Counted from the stretch's first letter, positions 39,701-51,103 are shown. The stretch: 64,000 nt of DNA from Aplectana chamaeleonis (GCA_029168955.1 JAPDOI010000135.1:1368501-1432500), one strand, 5' to 3'. Numbers and translations are program-made. Notes: generated by a model not told the origin, from the sequence alone.

Positions 39701-42700
39701 AAGCGCCGCGAAGCGGCGCTTTGGCCGGGTTTTTTTCTGACCGTTAGATTTAATTCGTTCAGAAAATCCACTTGGTTTTTGGGCAGAGCGCCGCGAAGCG
39801 GCGCGAACCCTCCGGCTTATGGTTCCCGGACAAAGCGCCGCGAAGCGGCGCTTTGGCTGGTTTTTTTCTGACCGTTAGATTTAATTCGTTCAGAAAATCC
39901 ACTTGGTTTTTGGGCAGAGCGCCGCGAAGCGGCGCGAACCCCCCGGCTTATGGTTCCCGGACAAAGCGCCGCGAAGCGGCGCTTTGGCCGGGTTTTTTTT
40001 CTGACCGTTAGATTTAAGTCGTTCAGAAAATCCACTTGGTTTTTGAGCAGAGCGCCGCGAAGCGGCGCGAACCCCCCGGCTTATGGTTCCCGGACAAAGC
40101 GCCGCGAAGCGGCGCTTTGGCCGGGTTTTTTTTCTGACCGTTAGATTTAATTCGTTCAGGAAATCCACTTGGTTTTTGGGCAGAGCGCCGCGAAGCGGCG
40201 CGAACCCCCCGGTTTATGGTTCCCGGACAAAGCGCCGCGAAGCGGCGCTTTGGCCGTGTTTTTTTCTGACCGTTAGATTTAATTCGTTCAGAAAATCCAC
40301 TTGGTTTTTGGGCAGAGCGCCGCGAAGCGGCGCGAACCCCCCGGCTTATGGTTCCCGGACAAAGCGCCGCGAAGCGGCGCTTTGGCCGGGTTTTTTTTTC
40401 TGACCGTTAGATTTAATTCGTTCAGAAAATCCACTTGGTTTTTGGGCAGAGCGCCGCGAAGCGGCGCGAACCCCCCGGCTTATGGTTCCCGGACAAAGCG
40501 CCGCGAAGCGGCGCTTTGCGTTAGATTTAATTCGTTCAGAAAATCCACTTGGTTTTTGAGCAGAGCGCCGCGAAGCGGCGCGAACCTCCGGCTTATGGTT
40601 CCCGGACAAAGCGCCGCTAAGCGGCGCTTTGGCCGTGTTTTTTCTGACCGTTAGATTTAATTCGTTCAGAAAATCCACTTGGTTTTTGGGCAGAGCGCCG
40701 CGAAGCGGCGCGAACCCCCCGGCTTATGGTTCCCGGACAAAGCGCCGCGAAGCGGCGCTTTGGCCGGGTTTTTTCTGACCGTTAGATTTAATTCGTTCAG
40801 AAAATCCACTTGGTTTTTGGGCAGAGCGCCGCGAAGCGGCGCGAACCCCCCGGTTTATGGTTCCCGGACAAAGCGCCGCGAAGCGGCGCTTTGGCCGGGT
40901 TTTTTTTTCTGACCGTTAGATTTAATTCGTTCAGAAAATCCACTTGGTTTTTGGGCAGAGCGCCGCGAAGCGGCGCGAACCCCCCGGCTTATGGTTCCCG
41001 GACAAAGCGCCGCGAAGCGGCGCTTTGGCCGGGTTTTTTTCTGACCGTTAGATTTAATTCGTTCAGAAAATCCACTTGGTTTTTGGGCAGAGCGCCGCGA
41101 AGCGGCGCGAACCCCCCGGCTTATGGTTCCCGGACAAAGCGCCGCGAAGCGGCGCTTTGGCCCGTTTTTTTCTCTGACCGTTAGATTTAATTCGTTCAGA
41201 AAATCCACTTGGTTTTTGGGCAGAGCGCCGCGAAGCGGCGCGAACCCCCCGGCTTATGGTTCCCGGACAAAGCGCCGCGAAGCGGCGCTTTGGCCGGTTT
41301 TTTTTCTGACCGTTAGATTTAATTCGTTCAGAAAATCCACTTGGTTTTTGGGCAGAGCGCCGCGAAGCGGCGCGAACCCCCCGGCTTATGGTTCCCGGAC
41401 AAAGCGCCGCGAAGCGGCGCTTTGGCCGTGTTTTTTCTGACCGTTAGATTTAATTCGTTCAGAAAATCCACTTGGTTTTTGGGCAGAGCGCCGCGAAGCG
41501 GCGCGAACCCCCGGTTTATGGTTCCCGGACAAAGCGCCGCGAAGCGGCACTTTGGCCGTGTTTTTTTGTGACCGTTAGATTTAATTCGTTCTGAGAATCC
41601 ACTTGGTTTTTGGACAGAGCGCCGCGAAGCGGCGCGAACATCCCGGCTTATGGTTCCCGGACAAAGCGCCGCGAAGCGGCACTTTGGCCGTGTTTTTTTC
41701 TGACCGTTAGATTTAATTCGTTCAGAAAATCCACTTGGTTTTTGGGCAGAGCGCCGCGAACCCCTCGGCTTATGGTTCCCGGACAAAGCGCCGGGAAGCG
41801 GCGCTTTGGCCGGGTTTTTTTCTGACCGTTAGATTTAATTCGTTCAGAAAATCCACTTGGTTTTTGGGCAGAGCGCCGCGAAGCGGCGCGAACCCCCCGG
41901 TTTATGGTTCCCGGACAAAGCGCCGCGAAGCGGCGCTTTGGCCGGTTTTTTTCTCACCGTTAGATTTAATTCGTTCAGAAAATCCACTTGGTTTTTGGGC
42001 AGAGCGCCGCGAAGCGGCGCGAACCCCCCGGCTTATGGTTCCCGGACAAAGCGCCGCGAAGCGGCGCTTTAGCCGTGTTTTTTTCTGACCGTTAGATTTA
42101 ATTCGTTCAGGAAATCCACTTGGTTTTTGGGCAGAGCGCCGCGAAGCGGCGCGAAAACCCCGGTTTATGGTTCCCGGACAAAGCGCCGCGAAGCGGCGCT
42201 TTAGCCGTGTTTTTTTCTGACCGTTAGATTTAATTCGTTTAGAAAATCCACTTGGTTTTTGGGCAGAGCGCCGCGAAGCGGCGCGAACCCCCGGTTTATG
42301 GTTCCCGGACAAAGCGCCGTGAAGCGGCGCTTTAGCCGTGTTTTTTCTGACCGTTAGATTTAATTCGTTCAGAAAATCCACTTGGTTTTTGGGCAGAGCG
42401 CCGCAACCCCCCCGGCCTATGGTTCCCGTACAAAGCGCCGCGAAGCGGCGCTTTGGCCGGGTTTTTTTCTGACCGTTAGATTTAATTCGTTTAGAAAATC
42501 CACTTGGTTTTTGGGCAGAGCGCCGCGAAGCGGCGCGAACCCCCGGTTTATGGTTCCCGGATCAAGCGCCGCGAAGCGGCGCTTTGGCCGTTAGATTTAA
42601 TTCGTTCAGAAAATCCACTTGGTTTTTGAGCAGAGCGCCGCGAAGCGGCGCGAACCCCCCGGCTTATGGTTCCCGGACAAAGCGCCGCAAAGCGGCGCTT

Positions 42701-45700
42701 TGCGTTAGATTTAATTCGTTCAGAAAATCCACTTGGTTTTTGAGCAGAGCGCCGCGAAGCGGCGCGAACTTCCCGGCTTATGGTTCCCGGACAAAGCGCC
42801 GCGAAGCGGCGTTTTGGCCGGGCTTTTTCTGACCGTTAGATTTAATTCGTTCAGAAAATCCACTTGGTTTTTGAGCAGAGCGCCGCGAAGCGGCGCGAAC
42901 CCCGGCTTATGGTTCCCGGACAAAGCGCCGCGAAGCGGCGCTTTGCCGGGTTTTTTCTGACCGTTAGATTTAATTCGTTTAGAAAATCCACTTGGTTTTT
43001 GGGCAGAGCGCCGCGAAGCGGCGCGAACCCCCGGTTTATGGTTCCCGGACAAAGCGCCGTGAAGCGGCGCTTTAGCCGTGTTTTTTCTGACCGTTAGATT
43101 TAATTCGTTCAGAAAATCCACTTGGTTTTTGGGCAGAGCGCCGCGAAGCGGCGCGAACCCCCGGTTTATGGTTCCCGGACAAAGCGCCGCGAAGCGGCGC
43201 TTTGGCCGTGTTTTTTTCTGACCGTTAGATTTAATTCGTTCAGAAAATCCACTTGGTTTTTGGGCAGAGCGCCGCGAAGCGGCCCGAACCCCCCGGCTTA
43301 TGGTTCCCGGACAAAGCGCCGCGAAGCGGCGCTTTGGCCCTGCTCTTTGTCTGACCGTTAGATTTAATTCGTTCAGAAAATCCACTTGGTTTTTGAGCAG
43401 AGCGCCGCGAAGCGGCGCGAACCCCCGGTTTATGGTTCCTGACAAAGCGCCGCGAAGCGGCGCTTTGGCCGGGCTTTTTCTGACCGTTAGATTTAATTCG
43501 TTCAGAAACCCCTCTTGGTTTTTGGGCAGAGCGCCGCGAAGCGGCACAAACCCCCGGGTTTATGGTTACGGGACAAAGCGCCGCGAAGCTACGCTTTGGC
43601 CGTGTTTTTTTGTGACCGTTAGATTTAATTCGTTCTGAGAATCCACTTGGTTTTTGGGCAGAGCGCCGCGAAGCGGCGCGAACATCCCGGCTTATGGTTC
43701 CCGGACGAAGCGCCGCGAAGCGGCGCTTTGACCGGGGTTTTTTTCTGACCGTTAGGTTTAAGTCCTTCAGAAAATCCACTTGGTTTTTGGGCAGAGCGCC
43801 GCGAAGCGGCGCGAACCCCCGGTTTATGGTTCCCGAACAAAGCGCCGCGAAGCTGCGCTTTGGCCGTGTTTATTTTCTGACCGTTTGATTTAATTCGTTT
43901 AGAAAATCCACTTGGTTTTTGGGCAGAGCGCCGCGAATCGACGCGAACCCCCCGGCTTATAGTTCCCGGACAAAGCGCCGCGAAGCGGCGCTTTGGCCGG
44001 GTTTTTTTTCTGACCGTTAGATTTAATTCGTTCAGAAAATCCACTTGGTTTTTGGGCAGAGCGCCGCGAACCCCCCGGCTTATGGTTCCCGGACAAAGCG
44101 CCGCGAAGCGGCGCTTTGGCCGGGTTTTTTTTTTCTGACCGTTAGATTTAATTCGTTCAGAAAATCCACTTGGTTTTTGGGCAGAGCGCCGCGAAGCGGC
44201 GCGAACCCCCCGGCTTATGGTTCCCGGACAAAGCGCCGCGAAGCGGCGCTTTGGCCGTGTTTTTTCTGACCGTTAGATTTAATTCGTTCAGAAAATCCAC
44301 TTGGTTTTTGGGCAGAGCGCCGCGAAGCGGCGCGAACCCCCCGGCTTATGGTTCCCGGACAAAGCGCCGTGAAGCGGCGCTTTAGCCGTGTTTTTTTCTG
44401 ACCGTTAGATTTAATTCGTTCAGAAAATCCACTTGGTTTTTGGGCAGAGCGCCGCGAAGCGGCGCGAACCCCCCGGCTTATGGTTCCCGGACAAAGCGCC
44501 GCGAAGCGGCGCCTTGGCCGGGGTTTTTTCTGGCCGTGAGAGGTTTAATTCGTTCAGAGAAGCCACTTGGTTTTTGGGCAAAGCGCCGCGAAGCGGCGCG
44601 AACCCCCCGGCTTATGGTTCCCGGACAAAGCGCCGCGAAGCGGCGCTTTGGCCGGGTTTTTTTCTGACCGTTAGATTTAATTCGTTCAAAAAATCCACTT
44701 GGTTTTTGGGCAGAGCGCCGCGAAGCGGCGCGAACCCCCCGGCTTATGGTCCCCGGACACTTTAGCCGTGTTTTTTTCTGACCGTTAGATTTAATTCGTT
44801 CAGGAAATCCACTTGGTTTTTGGGCAGAGCGCCGCGAAGCGGCGCGAAAACCCCGGTTTATGGTTCCCGGACAAAGCGCCGCGAAGCGGCGCTTTAGCCG
44901 TGTTTTTTTTCTGACCGTTAGATTTAATTCGTTCAGAAAATCCACTTGGTTTTTGAGCAGAGCGCCGCGAAGCGGCGCGAACCCCCCGGCTTATGGTTCC
45001 CGGACAAAGCGCCGCGAAGCGGCGCTTTGGCCGGGTTTTTTTTCTGACCGTTAGATTTAATTCGTTCAAAAAATCCACTTGGTTTTTGGGCAGAGCGCCG
45101 CGAAGCGGCGCGAACCCCCCGGCTTATGGTTCCCGGACAAAGCGCCGCGAAGCGGCGCTTTAGCCGTGTTTTTTTCTGACCGTTAGATTTAATTCGTTCA
45201 GAAAATCCACTTGGTTTTTGGGCAGAGCGCCGCGAAGCGGCGCGAACCCCCCGGCTTATGGTTCCCGGACAAAGCGCCGCGAAGCGGCGCTTTGGCCGGG
45301 TTTTTTTCTGACCGTTAGATTTAATTCGTTCAGGAAATCCACTTGGTTTTTGGGCAGAGCGCCGCGAAGCGGCGCGAAAACCCCGGTTTATGGTTCCCGG
45401 ACAAAGCGCCGCGAAGCGGCGCTTTGGCCGTGTTTTTTTCTGACCGTTAGATTTAATTCGTTTAGAAAATCCACTTGGTTTTTGGGCAGAGCGCCGCGAA
45501 GCGGCGCGAACCCCCCGGCTTATGGTTCCCGGACAAAGCGCCGCGAAGCGGCGCTTTGGCCGGGTTTTTTTTCTGACCGTTAGATTTAATTCGTTCAGAA
45601 AATCCACTTGGTTTTTGGGCAGAGCGCCGCGAAGCGGCGCGAACCCCCGGCTTATGGTTCCCGGACAAAGCGCCGCGAAGCGGCGCTTTGGCCGGGTTTT

Positions 45701-46875
45701 TTTTCTGACCGTTAGATTTAATTCGTTCAGAAAATCCACTTGGTTTTTGGGCAGAGCGCCGCGAAGCGGCGCGAACCCCCGGCTTATGGTTCCCGGACAA
45801 AGCGCCGCGAAGCGGCGCTTTGGCCGTGTTTTTTCTGACCGTTAGATTTAATTCGTTCAGGAAATCCACTTGGTTTTTGGGCAGAGCGCCGCGAAGCGGC
45901 GCGAACCCCCGGCTTATGGTTCCCGGACAAAGCGCCGCGAAGCGGCGCTTTGGCCGGGTTTTTTTCTGACCGTTAGATTTAATTCGTTCAGAAAATCCAC
46001 TTGGTTTTTGGGCAGAGCGCCGCGAAGCGGCGCGAACCCCCCGGCTTATGGTTCCCGGACAAAGCGCCGCGAAGCGGCGCTTTGGCCGTGTTTTTTTCTG
46101 ACCGTTAGATTTAATTCGTTCAGAAAATCCACTTGGTTTTTGGGCAGAGCGCCGCGAAGCGGCGCGAACCCCCCGGCTTATGGTTCCCGGACAAAGCGCC
46201 GCGAAGCGTCGCTTTGGCCGGGTTTTTTTTCTGACCGTTAGATTTAATTCGTTCAGAAAATCCACTTGGTTTTTGAGCAGAGCGCCGCGAAGCGGCGCAA
46301 ACCCCCTGGCTTATGGTTCCCGGACAAAGCGCCGCGAAGCGTCGCTTTGGCCGGGGTTTTTTTTCTGACCGTTAGATTTCATTCGTTCAGAAAATCCACT
46401 TGGTTTTTGAGCAGAGCGCCGCGAAGCGGCGCGAACCCCCCGGCTTATGGTTCCCGGACAAAGCGCCGCGAAGCGAAGCGGCGCTTTGGCCGGGGTTTTT
46501 TTCTGACCGTTAGATTTAATTCGTTCAGAAAATCCACTTGGTTTTTGAGCAGAGCGCCGCGAAGCGGCGGGAACCTTCCGGCTTATGGTTCCCGGACAAA
46601 GCGCCGCGAAGCGGCGCTTTGGCCGGGGTTTTTTTTCTGACCGTTAGATTTAATTCGTTCAGAAAATCCACTTGGTTTTTGAGCAGAGCGCCGCGAAGCG
46701 GCGCGAACCCCCCGGCTTATGGTTCCCGGACAAAGCGCCGCGAAGCGAAGCGGCGCTTTGGCCGGGGTTTTTTTCTGACCGTTAGATTTAATTCGTTCAG
46801 AAAATCCACTTGGTTCTTGGGCAGAGCGCCGCGAAGCGGCGCGAACCCCCCGGCTTATGGCTCCCGGTCAAAGCG
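36793..46875. repeat. 131 bp satellite array with twin GAA-loop hairpins
   Basis: About 77 head-to-tail units of 131-132 bp. Each unit has, in order, GTTAGATTTAATTCGTTCAG, AAAATCCACTTGGTTTTTG, a first hairpin GCGCCGC-GAA-GCGGCGC, a C run, GGCTTATGGTTCCCGGA, a second hairpin CAAAGCGCCGC-GAA-GCGGCGCTTTG with an 11 bp stem, GGCCGGG, a run of 6-9 T, and CTGACC. Both loops contain GCGAAGC, the DNA sequence known to form an unusually stable mini-hairpin. Length variation is concentrated in the T and C runs and in the first hairpin. ORFs on both strands last only a few units because the period is not a multiple of 3. No coding is supported. Confidence 0.97.
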
Positions 46876-47138
46876 GGGTATAATATATTTCACCAACTTT
46901 CACTCATTTGTACTATATCACTCGCTGATCAATTACTTCCTTTTCTCATTTGGTGGGCGGACGTAACAGATGATCTACCCAAAGGCCAACATCCGAACCC
47001 AGAAAGACGTTTTCAACTGGAAATAACTCCATTCCGGTTCAATTTTGAGACTGCAAACTTTGTGAGTGGTCTTATTAAGGTCCAATTGAACGATATCTCA
47101 CAAAAACAAGGATTTGGTTTTCAGCGCGCACGCTGCCT
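46876..47138. other. Single-copy interval, no gene
   Basis: AT-rich DNA directly after the satellite. Its last bases (GCGCACGCTGCCTT, 47125-47138) look like the right end of another element of the AGGCAGC type, abutting the element that follows. Confidence 0.45.
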
Positions 47139-47142
47139 TCAA

Positions 47143-47770
47143 AGGCAGCATACACGCTTGCAAGCATTGACGAGATATCAGCATAAATAGGCCTGCACGG
47201 CCCCTACCATGTCGTGAACGACGTTTGAAGCGCTGAAAACCATCCAGGATGACAGTATTTGACCATCCCTGTCACGCAGGCCCGTATTTTCACACCCCTT
47301 CGAGTAACAGAATGAAAAGTTATACTTGAAAAAACATGTGATAGTTTAGAGTGATAGCACTCTCAAAAGGGAGTGCACGAGAGAAACCGCTTGATTTACT
47401 TGAGTAAAACATGTCTACATATAGATCAACTCTCGTCCACTTTTGAGAATGCCGCTCTACTTCGGCTGGCTTATGAAAATGGAGGGTTTCATCTACAAAC
47501 AAGTAATATCCAGGTAAATCTAGCTGTTTCTCTTGTGCACTCCCTTTTGATAGTGCTATCACTCTCAATTATCACATGTTTTCTCAAGTTTATCTTTTCA
47601 TTCTATTACTCGAAGGGGTGTGAAAATACGGGCGTGCGAGACATTATTGGTCAAATATTGTCATCCTGGATGGTTTTCAGCGCTTCAAACGTCGTTCACG
47701 ACATGATAGGGGCCGTGCAGGGCTATTCATGCTGACATCTCAGCCATGTTTGCGAGCGTGTATGCTGCCT
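47143..47770. mobile_element. Foldback element with ~250 bp inverted arms
   Basis: The left arm (about 47143-47391) and right arm (about 47523-47770) are diverged reverse complements around a 130 bp loop. The left end is AGGCAGCATACACGCT and the right end is its complement, AGCGTGTATGCTGCCT. Flanks are TCAA (47139-47142) and TTAA (47771-47774), fitting the TTAA-type target of the other AGGCA-ended elements in this window. There is no transposase frame; ORFs at 47320-47735 are arm artefacts. Confidence 0.82.
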
Positions 47771-47774
47771 TTAA

Positions 47775-48420
47775 GCCGGTTTTCTACACTGCTTTTGCAA
47801 CGAGTCTCGGACCTTCCCCATCCCCGTTGAAAAGTTAAAGGCGAGTATAATCGTTGCCCTCAAAGATTTTTCAATTTTTCATCTTTACATCATTTCTTGA
47901 AAATTTCATCTCTGACAGAGAGTCAACCCTCGGTTTCAGCGAATGATCTCGAAATTGAAAATATTAATGAACATCTATTACCATCAGCCCACCATCGATG
48001 ACGAGCGGATCGATTTACACGAGTTTTCAAATGGTTCATACGTCTAAAAAAGGCTGCTTTCACGCTACAACTTTGATTCCACTTGGTTTTGTAATCTTGG
48101 AACCTGAAGAGGTGGTGTGATTCTGAAAAAGGTTTTTTCGCATTTCTGGCATTCCTCAGGAATTGAGAACTCGATGAATAAAAAAGACATAAGGAGGCAC
48201 CCAAACAACCCAGAGCTCGAACGAACTTCTCTGACAACCTAGTCAAAATATTTCCACCAGTTACCGAATTGAAGGGAACAATTACATATGGCATGAGATG
48301 GAACTAGTAGCTGGAACTAATCAAAATAATTATTTGTTGTAGCTTCGAATCGCAGACCAACATAGAAACTGAGGTGAGGGCAAGCCCTGTTGTTTTAACG
48401 CATTTTTGCCGAAAATTTGC
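47775..48420. other. Apparently single-copy DNA, no gene
   Basis: I see no convincing exon or repeat. The minus-strand frame at 47923-48294 has no recognisable family. A TTAAAGGCGAG at 47837-47847 could be a stray element end. Confidence 0.4.
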
Positions 48421-48500
48421 CGTTTTGAGCGATAATTTCGGCAAACGGCAACGGCAACGGCAAACCCCAAAAATGGCAGGCAAACGGCAAACGGCGATTG
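48421..48500. repeat. CGGCAA-rich simple repeat
   Basis: Irregular tandem GGCAAAC/GGCAAC units, with an inverted GCCGTTTTGAGC..GGCAAACGGC at the left. The ORFs crossing it are composition artefacts. Confidence 0.7.
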
Positions 48501-48843
48501 CCGCACAACCCTGGTTCCGACGTAATCCCCGCAGAAGAAGTTTCATAATGGATTTTTCATCATTTCAGGGAAGAAGAAAAAGCGACAAAGAACGGCCACT
48601 CACTGAAAACTCCCATCTGCTAGCGCAGTTATTAACTTTAACTATTTCATTTTGGTTGAATTTTAATGTTATAATATAATCACGTTTGAATAAAGTTGTT
48701 TTGTAGACATACATCAGAATTAAAGGACAACTTATTAACCTGTTGTCGACGTCCCAGTTTGCCAGAGTATGTTAAAAAGTGTTTTCGGTTTAAACATGTA
48801 TATCTATCTCCAGCCAACTCCAGTTCATGAATTACCACTTCTT
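48501..48843. other. AT-rich interval, no gene
   Basis: No gene is supported. An AATAAA is present near 48690, but no upstream coding frame accompanies it. Confidence 0.4.
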
Positions 48844-49266
48844 CTCAGGCAAACCATCGCTCCGAGCGGTGCCGGAGAGCTACTCGACCGGCGCTGCCTC
48901 TCCGCTCCGAGCGAAAATTACCCATCTACTCGGGCCACAGCAGCCGCTCTCCGGGCCACAGCAGTATCGCTCGGAGCGATCTTCGGTCCCAACTGGCACT
49001 GCGGTCTCTGTTCGGGCGATTTTCAAAAATTTCCTAATTGCTATTTTTCTTTATTTCCGCCTCTTCTGGAGAGGATTAAGCCTGTTAAGAGGATAAGGTA
49101 CCTGTTACAGCCTGTGGGTCAGGAGGTTAATCCTGCCACAGGCCGCAACAAGGTTACCATCCCAGTATGGTCCGCAATGAGGAAGCCTTCCCCACCGCGG
49201 GTCATGAGGGATCCCCTCGGCCGCCAAAAATTGTCATCCTGAGGGTGATCCGAGAGTCACCTCTCA

Positions 49267-49882
49267 GGCCCCGGTCATAGTTGGTGCTATTTGCATCTGC
49301 ATCCCCCGCACTCCCCCGCTCCCCCTCGCACCCCCGCACTCCCCAACACCCCCGCACCCCCGGTCGATACGTATGTTTAAAATGATGGAGTGAGGTTGAG
49401 AAAATCACTCGATGCATCCAACTAGATATGACGATGATTACGTGGCCAACACGATTGCACCTGTTCAGAGAAATAGTGAAGGCGAGTATGGTGAAGTCAC
49501 GGAGGTAGCAGTAAGGTTAGCTTTCTAGTGATACGCAATGTTTTATCATCGACCCACCCACCCGGTGATTTTCTCATCCGCCGTCATCCACGTATTGCAT
49601 GGATATCGACCGCGTCGGATACATTGAGTGATTTTCTCAACCTCACTCCATCATTTTAAACATACGTATCGACCGGGGGGGGTGTTGGCGGGTGCGGGGG
49701 GGAGCGGGGGGATACACCGAGTCATTTTCTCAGCTTCACCCTCACCATGTTGTTCATACGTATCGACCGGGGTGTTGGGGGTGCGGGGGATACACCGAGT
49801 GATTTTTGCATCCCATTTCCAATGCATTCTGTGTGTATCGACCGGGCTGGAGGCGTCGGCTCATCCAACTATGACCGGGGCC
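49267..49882. mobile_element. PIF/Harbinger-like MITE nested in copy A
   Basis: The 616 bp element has perfect 18 bp inverted ends: GGCCCCGGTCATAGTTGG at 49267-49284 and its complement at 49865-49882. It is flanked by TCA on both sides (49264-49266 and 49883-49885). Copy B has the uninterrupted sequence CTCTCAAGAG with one TCA (50808-50810), which is the empty site. Three-base duplications with GG-starting ends fit PIF/Harbinger. The interior holds inverted copies of a block with CATACGTATCGACCGGGG and GTGATTTTCTCAACCTCAC, plus long G/C runs. There is no transposase frame. Confidence 0.88.
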
Positions 49883-49947
49883 TCAAGAGTGGCCTCGAAA
49901 GGCCAACTACCCGTCTACACGAGGCGAGCCGCCTTTTATACTGCAGA

Positions 49948-50006
49948 ATTGGTTGTTCTTTGAGTGATAACGTGGCTCGCACGTTATCACTCAAAGAACA
50001 ACCAAT
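49948..50006. repeat. Perfect 27 bp-arm hairpin in copy A
   Basis: ATTGGTTGTTCTTTGAGTGA and seven more bases are followed by a 5-base loop (GCTCG) and the exact reverse complement. The same hairpin is at 50874-50932 in copy B without a change, although neighbouring bases differ between copies. Confidence 0.95.
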
Positions 50007-50188
50007 CCCGCGTCTCTCTATCTCTGGCGATGGCACCGCTGTGGCTCCGAGAGCGACCGGAGAGCGACCGAGGGGCGAACTGGCACCGGACAGGGACCGC
50101 GGTGCCAGTTGGCCCCTCGGCCGCTGTCCGGGCGATGACGTCATAATTGGGAGGAGCCGGTCCCGCTCGGAGCGATGGTTTGCCTGAG

Positions 50189-50389
50189 TTCGCTCAATGT
50201 TACCAGTTTCATGAACTTTCATTTTCATTACCGAACTTACTGAGCGCGTTCGATGTATGATCTAGTACCGCAATCGCGTTCAGTCCGCAAAGTCTCATTA
50301 TCACAATTGTAGAAGCGAAGCGGTTGTTTTGAGAATGATTCTAGTTGAATTTTACAAAAACAACCGCTTCGCTTCTACGATTGTGATAA
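50189..50389. repeat. Palindromic sequence hosting copy B
   Basis: TTATCACAATTGTAGAAGCG (50299 on) through GTTGTTTT pairs with 50355-50389. The outer part, 50262-50298, pairs with 51104-51138 on the far side of copy B. The structure is thus one inverted repeat split by copy B. It contains GAAGCGAAGCGG, another GCGAAGC occurrence. Confidence 0.8.
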
Positions 50390-51103
50390 CTCAGGCAAAC
50401 CATCGCTCCGAGCGGTGCCGGAGAGCTACTCGACCGGCGCTGCCTCTCCGCTCCGAGCGAAAATTACCCATCTACTCGGGCCACAGCAGCCGCTCTCCGG
50501 GCCACAGAAGTATCGCTCGGAGCGATCTTCGGTCCCAACTGGCACTGCGGTCTCTGTTCGGGCGATTTTCAAAAATTTCCTAATTGCTATTTTTCTTTAT
50601 TTCCGCCTCTTCTGGAGAGGCTTAAGCCTGTTAAGAGGATAAGGTACCTGTTACAGCCTGTGGGTCAGGAGGTTAATCCTGCCACAGGCCGCAACAAGGA
50701 TACCATACCAGCATGGTCCGCGATGAGGAAGCCTTCTCCACCGCGGGCCATGGGGGATCACCTCGGCCGCCAAAAATTGTCATCCTGAGAGTGATCCGAG
50801 GTCACTCTCAAGAGTGGCCTCGAAAGGCCAACTACCCGTCTACACAAGGCGAGACGCCTTTTATACCCGCAGGATTGGTTGTTCTTTGAGTGATAACGTG
50901 GCTCGCACGTTATCACTCAAAGAACAACCAATCCCGCGTCTCTCTATCTCTGGCGATGACACCGCTGTGGCTCCGAGAGCGACCGAGGGGCGATCTGGCA
51001 CCGGACAGGGACCTCGGTGCCAGTTGGCCCCTCGGCCGCTGTCCGGGCGATGACGTCATAATTGGGAGGAGCCGGTCCCGCTCGTAGCGATGGTTTGCCT
51101 GAG
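50390..51103. mobile_element. CTCAGG-ended DNA element, copy B (uninterrupted)
   Basis: A 714 bp element with the same inverted ends as copy A (one mismatch at the right end). Flanks GATAA and AATGAG share AA. The inverted partner of this flank, read from 50295, gives GTGATAATGAG, which is the pre-insertion sequence and shows the duplication is AA. The interior carries the 27 bp-arm hairpin (50874-50932) and a CGATGACGTCAT block (51048-51059). No coding frame for a transposase is seen. Confidence 0.88.

Larger units (their letters stand above)
48844..50188. mobile_element. CTCAGG-ended DNA element, copy A (disrupted)
   Basis: The element starts CTCAGGCAAACCATCGCTCC and ends with the reverse complement of the same sequence, giving inverted repeats of about 26 bp. 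Flanks are ACTT and TTCG, suggesting a TT 2 bp duplication. The left part (to 49263) and right part (from 49886) match the element at 50390-51103. The middle is a separate insertion (49267-49882). It contains a perfect 27 bp-arm hairpin at 49948-50006. No transposase frame is visible, so it is non-autonomous. Confidence 0.88.

Noticed and set aside
36853..46966. Many ORFs with AKRRFGRVFF/RRFAALCPG-type repeats
   Set aside because: Products of the 131 bp satellite; each frame closes after a few units because the period is not a multiple of 3.
48304..48546. Cysteine-rich minus-strand ORF
   Set aside because: It spans a CGGCAA simple repeat, and its composition explains the open frame.
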